A stretch of 64,000 bases of DNA from Gammaproteobacteria bacterium (GTDB lineage Bacteria; Pseudomonadota; Gammaproteobacteria; UBA6429; Thiohalophilaceae), in NCBI GenBank assembly GCA_016125505.1, contig WGLP01000006.1:62001-126000 (forward strand), in the 5' to 3' direction. The notes under the pieces were generated by a model, which saw only the letters and a program-made list of their open reading frames with translations, searched no databases and was not told the origin of the DNA. This document shows, in pieces, positions 55,785 through 64,000 of this stretch. The position numbers and the translations under genes are program-made. How positions within the stretch are numbered: position 1 is the stretch's first letter; every line of letters begins with the position of its first letter.

Positions 55785-56492
55785 TTAATCTGATTTTATT
55801 GTCTTTCGCAAAAACAGCAAATCTTCCCACGCCTTTCGTTTATCCGCGGGTGTCCGTAACAGATAAGCGGGGTGATATGTCACGATAAGCGGTACCCCCG
55901 TTTCCGGGTGTTGATGGACCTTGCCGCGCATGCGGCCGAGTGCCGTATCGGTTTTGAGCAGACGTTGCGCGGCAATCCGGCCAACGGCCAGGATCAGCCT
56001 GGGCTTAACCAGGGCGATTTGCTGGAACAGGTAGGCACTGCACTGTGCCGCCTCTTCCGGTTTGGGGTCGCGGTTATTCGGGGGCCGGCATTTCAGGATG
56101 TTGGCGATATAGACCTGTTGTCGTTGCAGACCAATCGCCTTGAGCATTTCATTGAGCAGTTGGCCGGCCCGGCCAACGAAGGGTTCACCCTGGCGATCTT
56201 CGTCCGCGCCCGGGGCCTCACCGATGACCATCAATTCCGCCTGGCGGTTGCCAACCCCGAACACTGTCTGGGTTCGGGTCTTGTGCAAGTCACAGCGCTG
56301 GCACTGTTTGACTGCCTGCTCCAAGACTGTCCAATCTTCCAGCACCGGCACCGATGCAGTCTGTGCCGCCACCACGATTGGCGATTCCGGTATTGGCTGA
56401 GTGACGGACAATTCCGGGCTGGATTGGGATACCCATACGGTGACACCCATGGCGTCCAGATAGGCCTGCTGCTGGGGATTTAGCCTCGCCAT
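55785..56492 (-). CDS. Family 4 uracil-DNA glycosylase
   Basis: A 235-residue enzyme. Fe-S ligands: [10 protein letters not shown] and, further on, [18 protein letters not shown]. Active-site motif [27 protein letters not shown] and the C-terminal HPAYLLR are those of family 4 UDG. It removes uracil from DNA and starts base-excision repair. An N-terminal extension of about 60 residues holds a low-complexity linker ([16 protein letters not shown]). It is six bases from the leuA stop, so co-transcription is likely. Confidence 0.95.
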   Translation of the reverse strand: MARLNPQQQAYLDAMGVTVWVSQSSPELSVTQPIPESPIVVAAQTASVPVLEDWTVLEQAVKQCQRCDLHKTRTQTVFGVGNRQAELMVIGEAPGADEDRQGEPFVGRAGQLLNEMLKAIGLQRQQVYIANILKCRPPNNRDPKPEEAAQCSAYLFQQIALVKPRLILAVGRIAAQRLLKTDTALGRMRGKVHQHPETGVPLIVTYHPAYLLRTPADKRKAWEDLLFLRKTIKSD

Positions 56493-56498
56493 CCCCGC

Positions 56499-58046
56499 TC
56501 AAACGTCCCCGGTCTGAGGGTTGGCCCGCAGCCCAGCGCTGCCGGTGATCTTGTTAAGGGCGTTGATATAGGCCTTGGCGGAGGCAATCACGATATCCGT
56601 GTCCGCACCCTGGCCGTTGACGATGCGGCCACCCTTTTCGACCCGTACGGTCACTTCCCCTTGCGCATCAGTGCCGCTGGTGATGTTGTTGACCGAGTAC
56701 AGCAGCAGTTCACTCCCGCTCTTCACCACCGACTCTATGGCCTTGAACGCCGCATCGACCGGACCGCCCCCTTCTGCATTGGCGGTTTTTTCTTCACCCT
56801 CGATGTCGATGGTGATATCGGCAGAAGGCTTCTCGCCGGTTTCCGAACACACGCGCAACGCCACGAGTCGGATTCGCTCATGCTCGGTCGCCATACTGTC
56901 CGTCACCAGTGCCTGGAGGTCATCGTCATAGATCTCATGCTTGCGGTCCGCCAGCTCCTTGAAACGACCGAAGGCGTCATTCAGCTCGGCCTCGGAGGCA
57001 AATTCCACACCCAGTTCGCTCAGGCGGGTGCGAAAGGCATTGCGGCCCGAGTGCTTGCCCAAAACCATACGATTGGTCGTCCAGCCCACGTCCTCCGCCC
57101 GCATGATTTCGTAGGTCTCCCGGCTCTTGAGCACCCCGTCCTGGTGAATCCCGGATTCGTGGGCGAAGGCATTGGCACCGACAATGGCCTTGTTGGGTTG
57201 CACGGCAAAGCCCGTGATGCCGGACACCAGGCGTGAGGTGCTGACGATCTGGGTCGTGTCCAGGTGATCCACGTTGCAGGGGAAGATATCGCGGCGGGTC
57301 TTCACCGCCATCACAATCTCTTCCAGCGCGGCGTTGCCGGCACGTTCACCCAGGCCATTAATGGTACATTCCACCTGGCGGGCCCCGTTCATTACGGCCG
57401 ACAGGGAATTGGCCACGGCCAGCCCCAGGTCGTTATGGCAGTGTACGGAGAAAACGGCCTTGTCCGCATTGGGAATGCGCTCCCGTAACTTGCCGATCAG
57501 GCTGCCAAAGTGGTCCGGGATGTTGTAGCCCACGGTGTCCGGGATATTCAGTGTGCGTGCGCCGGCATCGATGACCGCCTCCAGGATCCGGCACAAAAAA
57601 TCCAGTTCGGAGCGACCGGCATCTTCCGGCGAAAATTCGACGTTGTCCGTGAATTGACGGGCGCGTTTCACTGCCTTCACCGCCTGCTCAACCACCTGAT
57701 CCGGTTCCATCCGCAGTTTCATTTTCATGTGGATCGGCGACGTCGCAATGAAGGTGTGGATGCGACCGGAATTGGCCTCTTTGATGGCCTCCCCGGCGCG
57801 GTCGATGTCCTTGTCCAGGGCACGGGCCAGGCCGCAGACGGTACTGTCCTTGATGGCCCTCGCAACCGCCTGGACGGCGTCAAAATCGCCGGGGCTGGCA
57901 ATGGGAAATCCGGCCTCAATTACGTCGACCCGCATCCGTTCCAGGGCCTTGGCGATCCGCACCTTTTCGTCCTTGGTCATGGAGGCGCCGGGACTCTGTT
58001 CCCCGTCGCGCAAGGTCGTATCGAAAATGATTAATTTATCGCTCAT
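56499..58046 (-). CDS. leuA: 2-isopropylmalate synthase
   Basis: A 515-residue enzyme from the ATG at 58046, preceded by AGGAG. Catalytic TIM barrel: [39 protein letters not shown] (metal His pair) and [19 protein letters not shown]. The C-terminal regulatory domain (about 390-515) binds leucine for feedback. It condenses acetyl-CoA with 2-ketoisovalerate, the first step of leucine synthesis, fed by the ilv genes to the right. Confidence 0.97.
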   Translation of the reverse strand: MSDKLIIFDTTLRDGEQSPGASMTKDEKVRIAKALERMRVDVIEAGFPIASPGDFDAVQAVARAIKDSTVCGLARALDKDIDRAGEAIKEANSGRIHTFIATSPIHMKMKLRMEPDQVVEQAVKAVKRARQFTDNVEFSPEDAGRSELDFLCRILEAVIDAGARTLNIPDTVGYNIPDHFGSLIGKLRERIPNADKAVFSVHCHNDLGLAVANSLSAVMNGARQVECTINGLGERAGNAALEEIVMAVKTRRDIFPCNVDHLDTTQIVSTSRLVSGITGFAVQPNKAIVGANAFAHESGIHQDGVLKSRETYEIMRAEDVGWTTNRMVLGKHSGRNAFRTRLSELGVEFASEAELNDAFGRFKELADRKHEIYDDDLQALVTDSMATEHERIRLVALRVCSETGEKPSADITIDIEGEEKTANAEGGGPVDAAFKAIESVVKSGSELLLYSVNNITSGTDAQGEVTVRVEKGGRIVNGQGADTDIVIASAKAYINALNKITGSAGLRANPQTGDV

Positions 58047-58225
58047 GGTAAAATACTCCTGCAAGGCCAGCACATCTTACTTGAAATTCGGCGTGGGAAT
58101 AAATGTACAAACGCGCCTGGGGATTCGCCTGCGGAATTTATCTTGCCAAATTCAGAATTCATTCAGCCACACCTGTCTAAGCTTGACCAGTCTGCTTCTT
58201 TCTATCGCTACAGGAGAACACTCAT

Positions 58226-58750
58226 ATGTTTAACAAAAAGTCTCTCGCCCCTGCCGTGTTGCTGGCCGGTACCCTGGCGACGCCACTCGTTGCGCAGGCC
58301 GCGCAACCCGGATTCTATCTTGGTTTCGGACTGGGGCAAGGCAACGATGTTGTCCTCGACCAGACCTCGGCCGCCGGCAAGTTTTTCGGTGGTTTTAATG
58401 TGAATCGTTTTCTCGGTCTGGAACTCGCTTACGTGAACCTGGGAAGTAACTATTGCTGCGATACGTTCGGCAGTTCGTTCACCCAGGACGGGGTCTCATA
58501 TGAAATCGTCGGCTATCTGCCGGTCAGTCCGTACATCGATCTGTTCGGCAAGGTCGGTATCTACAACTGGACCGTCAGCAGTAACTATTACTACGCCTCT
58601 GATTCAGGTTCCAACAACGATTACGGCTTCGGCGTCAATGCGCGTGTCAGCCGCAATGTGTGGCTGCGCGGTGAATACCAGAAATTCCAGGATGTCGCAG
58701 GCGGTGACGTGAATATGGCGTCCGTCGGTTTCACTTATCACTTCTTTTGA
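58226..58750 (+). CDS. Small outer-membrane beta-barrel protein
   Basis: A 174-residue protein: signal peptide (cut after AQA, residue 25), then eight alternating strands ending in TYHFF, with the terminal Phe required for barrel assembly. YLGFGLGQG and LFGKVGIYNW, with SNYCC near the loop, resemble the OmpA/Opacity-type barrel family. ACAGGAGAAC precedes the ATG. Its 3' end overlaps the convergent pssA gene by 13 bases. Confidence 0.88.
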   Translation: MFNKKSLAPAVLLAGTLATPLVAQAAQPGFYLGFGLGQGNDVVLDQTSAAGKFFGGFNVNRFLGLELAYVNLGSNYCCDTFGSSFTQDGVSYEIVGYLPVSPYIDLFGKVGIYNWTVSSNYYYASDSGSNNDYGFGVNARVSRNVWLRGEYQKFQDVAGGDVNMASVGFTYHFF

Positions 58751-59544
58751 GCATCATCCGCTGCTTGCGGATGATCATCAGTATTCGCCTGTGGTGACTT
58801 TGTATGCTGGCGGCGCTCTTCGCGCCGCCGGCGTAATTCAAACAAGGTGAAGACCGGGCCGGAAGCTGCATACACGATAAAAATCGTAAACAGCACAATG
58901 GGTGGGTCCGAGAACACCACGGCAATAATCAGCACGATACCCACCATCGTGACAAACGGCACCTTGGAACGGAAATCGAATCCCTTAAAACTGAAATACC
59001 GGATATTGCTGACCATCAACACCCCGGCGGCGATGGTAATAAAGGCACCGATGATATTGACCAGGGGATGCGTGGGCAGATAGAGGTCGCTCATCCAGAC
59101 ATAGGACGTGACAATCGCCGCCGCCGATGGACTGGCCAGGCCCTGGAAAAAACGTTTATCCGCGACGCCGATTTGCGTATTGAACCGCGCCAGACGCAGG
59201 GCCGCAGCCGCGGTATAGATGAAGGCGGCTACCCAGCCGACCTTGCCCATCTGGTCCAGCGCAAACTCAAACATGATCAAGGCAGGCGCAATACCGAACG
59301 ACACCATATCCGCGAGACTGTCATACTGGGCGCCGAAATCACTTTGGGTATTGGTCCAGCGCGCGACCCGTCCATCCAGCCCATCCATCAGCATGGAGAA
59401 GAAGATGGCGTAGGCCGCCCAGTCAAACCAGCCCTGATTGGCGGAGACAATGGCAAAAAAACCGGAACACAAGGCGCCTGTCGTCAGGGCATTGGGGAGA
59501 AAATAAATACCGCCGCGGCGGGGTTTCTTGGCAGGTTCGTCCAT
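58738..59544 (-). CDS. pssA: CDP-diacylglycerol-serine O-phosphatidyltransferase
   Basis: A 268-residue membrane enzyme from the ATG at 59544; a TTG two codons earlier is possible. The CDP-alcohol phosphotransferase signature is complete: DGLDGRVARWTNTQSDFGAQYDSLAD (Asp-Gly-x2-Ala-Arg-x8-Gly-x3-Asp-x3-Asp). Eight helices. It makes phosphatidylserine from CDP-diacylglycerol and serine. The tail (about 235-268) is charged and low complexity. It follows the psd-like gene by 48 bases. Confidence 0.95.
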   Translation of the reverse strand: MDEPAKKPRRGGIYFLPNALTTGALCSGFFAIVSANQGWFDWAAYAIFFSMLMDGLDGRVARWTNTQSDFGAQYDSLADMVSFGIAPALIMFEFALDQMGKVGWVAAFIYTAAAALRLARFNTQIGVADKRFFQGLASPSAAAIVTSYVWMSDLYLPTHPLVNIIGAFITIAAGVLMVSNIRYFSFKGFDFRSKVPFVTMVGIVLIIAVVFSDPPIVLFTIFIVYAASGPVFTLFELRRRREERRQHTKSPQANTDDHPQAADDAQKK

Positions 59545-59592
59545 GGGCAAAGTGTAGGGTCTAAATGTGTCAGGCTCAATATCGTAATAAAT

Positions 59593-60195
59593 TCAATGTA
59601 TCAGTTCACCGATGAGGTCGCTACCGGCCAGCACGCGATCCCCAATCTTGCGGTCCGTGCGTGAACGTTTGGGTAGATACACATCAATCCGCGTGCCCAG
59701 CGGGATAAACCCGCAACGCTTCCCCTGGCCGATACGTTCACCGGAGGCGATGTAACAATGCATCCGGCTGAACCACATTCCGGCGTGCAGCGTCACCACC
59801 ACATCGTCTTTCTCGTCGGTCTGAATCCAGATGACATGCTGAATCCGTCCCGGTTGTGTATGTTGCGAACGATGCAACCAGTGCTGCATGACCCTTCCTT
59901 CCACCACACCGCGCAGGGTGAAGGCACCGTACCAGTTCATGCGCAGACTGATGCAGAGCGCCTCACGCTTGAGAAACTTGTCATCGATATTGGCGATATC
60001 AACAATCGTGCCGTCGGCCGGCGCAATAATACCCAGTGGTGCGGACGGCGTGGTACGCTGGGGGTCACGATACAACCAGATAAGTAGGCCCACCACCAGC
60101 CATAAGGGCCATACCACCAGGCCATAAATCAGATGCAGGATGATCACTGCTAGGGTTAGCAGATAGACGATCAGTCTGCCTTCGGGCGCGAGCAT
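59593..60195 (-). CDS. Phosphatidylserine decarboxylase-like protein lacking the pyruvoyl serine
   Basis: A 200-residue protein of the short (archaeal-type) Psd family. Two N-terminal hydrophobic helices (about 7-41) precede the soluble domain. APADGTIVDI (58-67) and CGFIPLGTRIDVYLP (161-175) align with Psd, but the self-cleavage Gly-Ser is Gly167-Thr168, and the conserved His-containing NVHVNR-like segment reads NWYGAFTLRG (87-96). No pyruvoyl group is expected from Ser. It may be inactive, or use Thr. It sits between ilvC and pssA. Confidence 0.8.
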   Translation of the reverse strand: MLAPEGRLIVYLLTLAVIILHLIYGLVVWPLWLVVGLLIWLYRDPQRTTPSAPLGIIAPADGTIVDIANIDDKFLKREALCISLRMNWYGAFTLRGVVEGRVMQHWLHRSQHTQPGRIQHVIWIQTDEKDDVVVTLHAGMWFSRMHCYIASGERIGQGKRCGFIPLGTRIDVYLPKRSRTDRKIGDRVLAGSDLIGELIH

Positions 60196-60214
60196 TTCGG
60201 TATTCCAAAAGGTT

Positions 60215-60237
60215 AAGGCCGGAATGAATCCGGCCTT
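60215..60237 (-). terminator. Hairpin between ilvC and the psd-like gene
   Basis: AAGGCCGGA, loop, TCCGGCCTT, with TTAACCTTTT after it on the minus strand. The T-run is interrupted, so read-through into the psd-like and pssA genes is likely. Confidence 0.6.
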
Positions 60238-60248
60238 TGTATGACAAT

Positions 60249-61280
<1,032 letters not shown>

Positions 61281-61302
61281 CTATAACGTTAGAAATTATT
61301 TT

Positions 61303-61803
61303 TCAGGTAGGTAATGACAGGCTGCGCGTACCACGCGCGATACCGGTGACACCGGAACGTACCGTCTCCACGATGCTGGATGCATCGATGGCCTCGATGA
61401 AGGCATCCAGTTTATTGCTATCGCCGGTGAGTTCGACGATGTAAGTGGCATCACTGACATCGATAATACGGCCGCGAAAGATATCGGTCAGCCGTTTCAT
61501 CTCGGAACGTTGCAGATCATCCGTGGCTTTCACCTTGATCAGCATCAGCTCGCGTTCGATATGGCGACCTTCGGTAATATCCGCCAGTTTGACCACGTCG
61601 ATCAGTTTGTTCAGTTGCTTGGTGATTTGCTCAACAATCTCGTTTGAACCCCGGGTCACGATAGTCATGCGCGACATCGACGGATCTTCCGTCGGTGCCA
61701 CCGTCAACGATTCGATGTTATAACCGCGCGCCGAAAACAGGCCGGCAACACGTGACAAGGCACCGGATTCGTTTTCCATCAATAACGAAATAATGTGTCT
61801 CAT
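61303..61803 (-). CDS. ilvH: Acetolactate synthase small subunit
   Basis: A 166-residue regulatory subunit: an ACT domain at residues 2-75 (HIISLLMENESGALSRVAGLFSARGYNIESLTV) and a C-terminal dimer domain with FRGRIIDVSDATYIVELTGDS. It binds valine and activates the large subunit. The start overlaps the ilvI stop by one base, giving tight coupling. Confidence 0.97.
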   Translation of the reverse strand: MRHIISLLMENESGALSRVAGLFSARGYNIESLTVAPTEDPSMSRMTIVTRGSNEIVEQITKQLNKLIDVVKLADITEGRHIERELMLIKVKATDDLQRSEMKRLTDIFRGRIIDVSDATYIVELTGDSNKLDAFIEAIDASSIVETVRSGVTGIARGTRSLSLPT

Positions 61804-63521
61804 CAGGCCAGCTCTCTTTCCGGCGACAGGTGCATTTCATTATGCGCCTTACCCGCTGCGATCATGGGATAAACGTTTTCGGTTTGATCGGTAATGAAAT
61901 CCAGGAAGACCAGGCGATCCTTCATGGCAAATGCCTCACGCAATGCAGCTTCCACATCCGCCGGTTTTTCGATACGCATACCGATGTGGCCATAGCTCTC
62001 CGCCAGCTTGACGAAATCAGGCAAGGCCTCCAGATAGGAATGCGAATAGCGGCTTTGATAAAAGAATTCCTGCCACTGACGCACCATGCCCATATAGCGA
62101 TTATTCAGGTTGACGATCTTGATCGGCAGGCTGTACTGCATGGCCGTCGACAATTCCTGGATGCACATCTGAATACTGGCCTCACCGGTCACGCAGGCAA
62201 CGGTAGCGTCGGGATGCGCCAGCTTGGCGCCGAGTGCGGCCGGCATGCCAAAGCCCATGGTGCCGAGACCACCAGAGTTGATCCAGTGATAGGGGCTCTT
62301 GAACTTGTAAAACTGCGCCGCCCACATCTGGTGCTGGCCCACATCCGAGGTGATATAGGCATCGCCATTCGTAATCTCGTAGAGTTTTTCGATCACGAAC
62401 TGCGGCTTGATCAAGGCACTGTTGCGATCGTAGCGCAGGCAATCCTTCGCGCGCCATTCATCGATCTGCGCCCACCATGCCTTGAGGGCGTTCTCGTCGA
62501 GTTTTTTCTTGCGCTGTTTGAGTTCGTCCAGCATGTCCGGCAGGACCTGTTTGATGTCGCCGACAATGGGGATATCCACGCGCACGGTTTTCGAAATCGA
62601 CGCCGGATCGATATCTAGGTGAATAATCTTGGCCTGCGGGCAAAACTGTTTCACGTCACCGGTAACACGGTCATCGAAACGCGCACCAATGGCAATCAGG
62701 ACGTCACAGTCGTGCATGCCCATATTGGCTTCGTAGGTGCCGTGCATGCCGAGCATGCCGACAAACTGTTTATCGTCACCCGGATAACCGCCCAGGCCCA
62801 TCAGGGTATTGGTGATGGGCGCACCCAGGTAACGGGTGAATTCGGTCAGTTCGGCGTGGGCACCGCTTAAAATAACACCACCGCCGGAATAGATCATGGG
62901 CCGCTTGGCCGTCAGGATCGTGTCCACCGCACGCTTGATCTGGCCCGGATGCCCCTTCAAGGTCGGGTTGTAGGAGCGCATCGAGACATCCTTGGGATAG
63001 TGGTACGGGATCTTGATATTCGGATCCGTCGTGTTCTTGGGGATGTCGACGACCACGGGACCGGGACGGCCGGTGGTGGCGATGTAAAAGGCCTTTTTCA
63101 TGGTTTCCGCCAGATCGCGAACGTCCTTGACCAGGAAATTGTGTTTCACGCAGGGACGGGTGATACCTACGGCGTCGACCTCCTGGAAGGCATCGGAACC
63201 GATATAGGCAGTCGCGACCTGGCCGGTGAGTACCACCATGGGAATGGAATCCATATAGGCCGTGGCAATGCCGGTCACGGCATTGGTTGCCCCGGGGCCG
63301 GAGGTAACGAGCACCACCCCTGGCTTGCCGGTGGAGCGGGCATACCCGTCAGCGGCATGGGTCGCCCCCTGCTCGTGGCGGACCAGGATGTGGCGCACAT
63401 CGTCCTGCTGGAATAAAGCATCATATATATGGAGTACCGCCCCACCGGGGTACCCAAACACGTATTCGACGCCCTCGTCCTTCAAAAACTGGACGACGAT
63501 CTCAGCACCACTTAATTCCAC
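61803..63521 (-). CDS. ilvI: Acetolactate synthase large subunit
   Basis: A 572-residue ThDP enzyme. The start is taken as GTG at 63521, with GGGAG seven bases upstream and ELSGAEIVVQFL next; the frame is open to 63572 through the terminator-like hairpin, so the longer form is unlikely. Domains: PYR with YPGGAVLHIYDAL and the catalytic Glu of RHEQGATHAADG; FAD-type centre; PP domain with TGEASIQMCIQELSTAMQY. It makes acetolactate from pyruvate, the first common step for valine, leucine and isoleucine. Confidence 0.95.
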   Translation of the reverse strand: MELSGAEIVVQFLKDEGVEYVFGYPGGAVLHIYDALFQQDDVRHILVRHEQGATHAADGYARSTGKPGVVLVTSGPGATNAVTGIATAYMDSIPMVVLTGQVATAYIGSDAFQEVDAVGITRPCVKHNFLVKDVRDLAETMKKAFYIATTGRPGPVVVDIPKNTTDPNIKIPYHYPKDVSMRSYNPTLKGHPGQIKRAVDTILTAKRPMIYSGGGVILSGAHAELTEFTRYLGAPITNTLMGLGGYPGDDKQFVGMLGMHGTYEANMGMHDCDVLIAIGARFDDRVTGDVKQFCPQAKIIHLDIDPASISKTVRVDIPIVGDIKQVLPDMLDELKQRKKKLDENALKAWWAQIDEWRAKDCLRYDRNSALIKPQFVIEKLYEITNGDAYITSDVGQHQMWAAQFYKFKSPYHWINSGGLGTMGFGMPAALGAKLAHPDATVACVTGEASIQMCIQELSTAMQYSLPIKIVNLNNRYMGMVRQWQEFFYQSRYSHSYLEALPDFVKLAESYGHIGMRIEKPADVEAALREAFAMKDRLVFLDFITDQTENVYPMIAAGKAHNEMHLSPERELA

Positions 63522-63545
63522 GAAATTTCTCCCAGAAATAAAAAA

Positions 63546-63561
63546 ACGCCCTGATTTGGGC
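63546..63561 (-). terminator. Terminator-like hairpin in the ilvI leader (possible attenuator)
   Basis: Minus strand: CGCCC, loop AAATCA, GGGCG followed by seven T. It lies after the promoter and 25 bases before the ilvI start codon, so transcription must pass it. No leader peptide rich in Ile/Val/Leu was found, so the control mechanism is open. Confidence 0.55.
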
Positions 63562-63592
63562 GGGATGACCACACAAATGCGGAAAACAGAAG

Positions 63593-63621
63593 AAAGTACT
63601 TTTTTTCGCGAAGGAGGTCAA
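63593..63621 (-). promoter_or_regulatory. Sigma-70-like promoter of the ilvIHC operon
   Basis: Minus strand: TTGACC at 63621-63616, a 17-base spacer and TACTTT at 63598-63593. Both boxes are close to consensus. A transcript from here would include the short leader with the hairpin at 63546-63561. Confidence 0.6.
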
Positions 63622-63781
63622 GAAAACTGATGGTAAAGCGCGATAACTAACCCAAATGAGATAGTCAGAAAGGTACCGGAACCGTCAGGAAATCGGGGAC
63701 CTGCCGGTGAACTTGTGAAATACACTTGTTACGCCATACTTGAGTTACGCTAGACTTCTACGACAATAACCTGGAGATATG

Positions 63782-64000
63782 ATGGATCGGTTTATGAAGA
63801 AATTGCAGCAAATTTGCTTAGGTACTGTTCTCACCCTGGCGCTCGCCGGCCTGACCCAGGCCGCCTCCATGTACAAATGGGTGGATAAGGACGGCCATGT
63901 CCATTATTCACAACAGCCACCGGCGGATTCCAACTACGAAAAGCTCAATGTCAAAACACGCTCTCCCGACAGCTCCGGGACCTCGTCCGGGCCAACCTAT
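63782..64000 (+). CDS. DUF4124 exported protein, truncated by the window edge
   Basis: The first 73 residues are visible. An ATG three bases earlier and one at 63794 are alternative starts; GGAG lies at 63773. Signal peptide: basic MKKLQQ, then a hydrophobic core ending in TQA. After it comes MYKWVDKDGHVHYSQQPP, the DUF4124 signature (Y-x-W-x-D-x2-G-x3-Y-S). The mature part probably folds as a small periplasmic beta domain. Divergent from ilvI. The 3' end lies beyond the window. Confidence 0.85.
   Translation, partial: MDRFMKKLQQICLGTVLTLALAGLTQAASMYKWVDKDGHVHYSQQPPADSNYEKLNVKTRSPDSSGTSSGPTY

Noticed and set aside
61830..62618. 262-codon plus-strand frame opposite ilvI
   Set aside because: Antisense to acetolactate synthase, whose motifs are complete.
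63522..63660. Leader peptide for classic ilv attenuation
   Set aside because: No ORF with clustered Ile, Val or Leu codons and a ribosome-binding site was found upstream of the hairpin.

Overview
The window reads as a chromosomal segment of a free-living gammaproteobacterium. The right end carries the core order ilvI-ilvH-ilvC-(psd-like)-pssA-leuA, then family 4 uracil-DNA glycosylase and rimI. Tex, prfC, a MoxR/DUF58 cluster and a DUF2339/DUF3999 pair also fit that class. Several heme c-binding proteins, two GGDEF proteins and many small exported or membrane proteins suggest an environmental respiring bacterium. Genus cannot be decided from the sequence. No rRNA, tRNA, CRISPR array or phage was seen.

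Layout. 1-5011 is a visibly AT-richer accessory stretch: an IS10-like insertion sequence (69-1409) with a 9-bp target duplication, orphan genes, and a DUF6795/class 3 lipase pair. 5020-7895 is core (DUF2132, an RRM protein, Tex). 8031-16966 is mixed: lipoproteins, a truncated cold-shock gene, PsiE, a GGDEF protein with an altered signature, a CaCA exchanger followed by a GNAT-histone deacetylase fusion, a DUF4242/VOC/GlxA group and a Tat-exported HAD protein. 17050-21190 holds small regulated modules: MerR with DUF2938/DUF2798, and HxlR with an MddA-like methyltransferase. 21460-36080 holds a membrane GGDEF protein, a DAACS symporter, an SMR protein with Asp at the key acidic position, cytochromes, a PhoX-like protein behind a Pho-box-like repeat, and a DoxX/YqjG pair. 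36124-44304 is a minus-strand series tetR-aas-UMF1-DUF2339-DUF3999. 46273-51698 is a tightly coupled MoxR/DUF58 operon, and its usual partners RDD and SpoIIM lie on the opposite strand at 53468-55206. 55219-63521 is rimI, udg4, leuA, pssA, the psd-like gene and ilvCHI, with a promoter and possible attenuator before ilvI. The window ends inside a DUF4124 gene.

Working together: IlvI, IlvH, IlvC and LeuA make branched-chain amino acids. PssA makes phosphatidylserine, but the psd-like neighbour lacks the serine needed for a pyruvoyl group. Aas, UMF1 and TetR look like a lipid acyl-recycling unit. MoxR with DUF58, DUF4350 and DUF4129 resembles a AAA+/vWA maturation system. The most unusual points are the GNAT-HDAC fusion, the psd-like protein with Gly-Thr in place of Gly-Ser, the lipase/DUF6795 pair in the accessory island, the dispersed GGGGTCAGAAC repeats, and three readable regulatory sites (MerR-type promoter, HxlR-associated dyad, Pho-box-like repeats).
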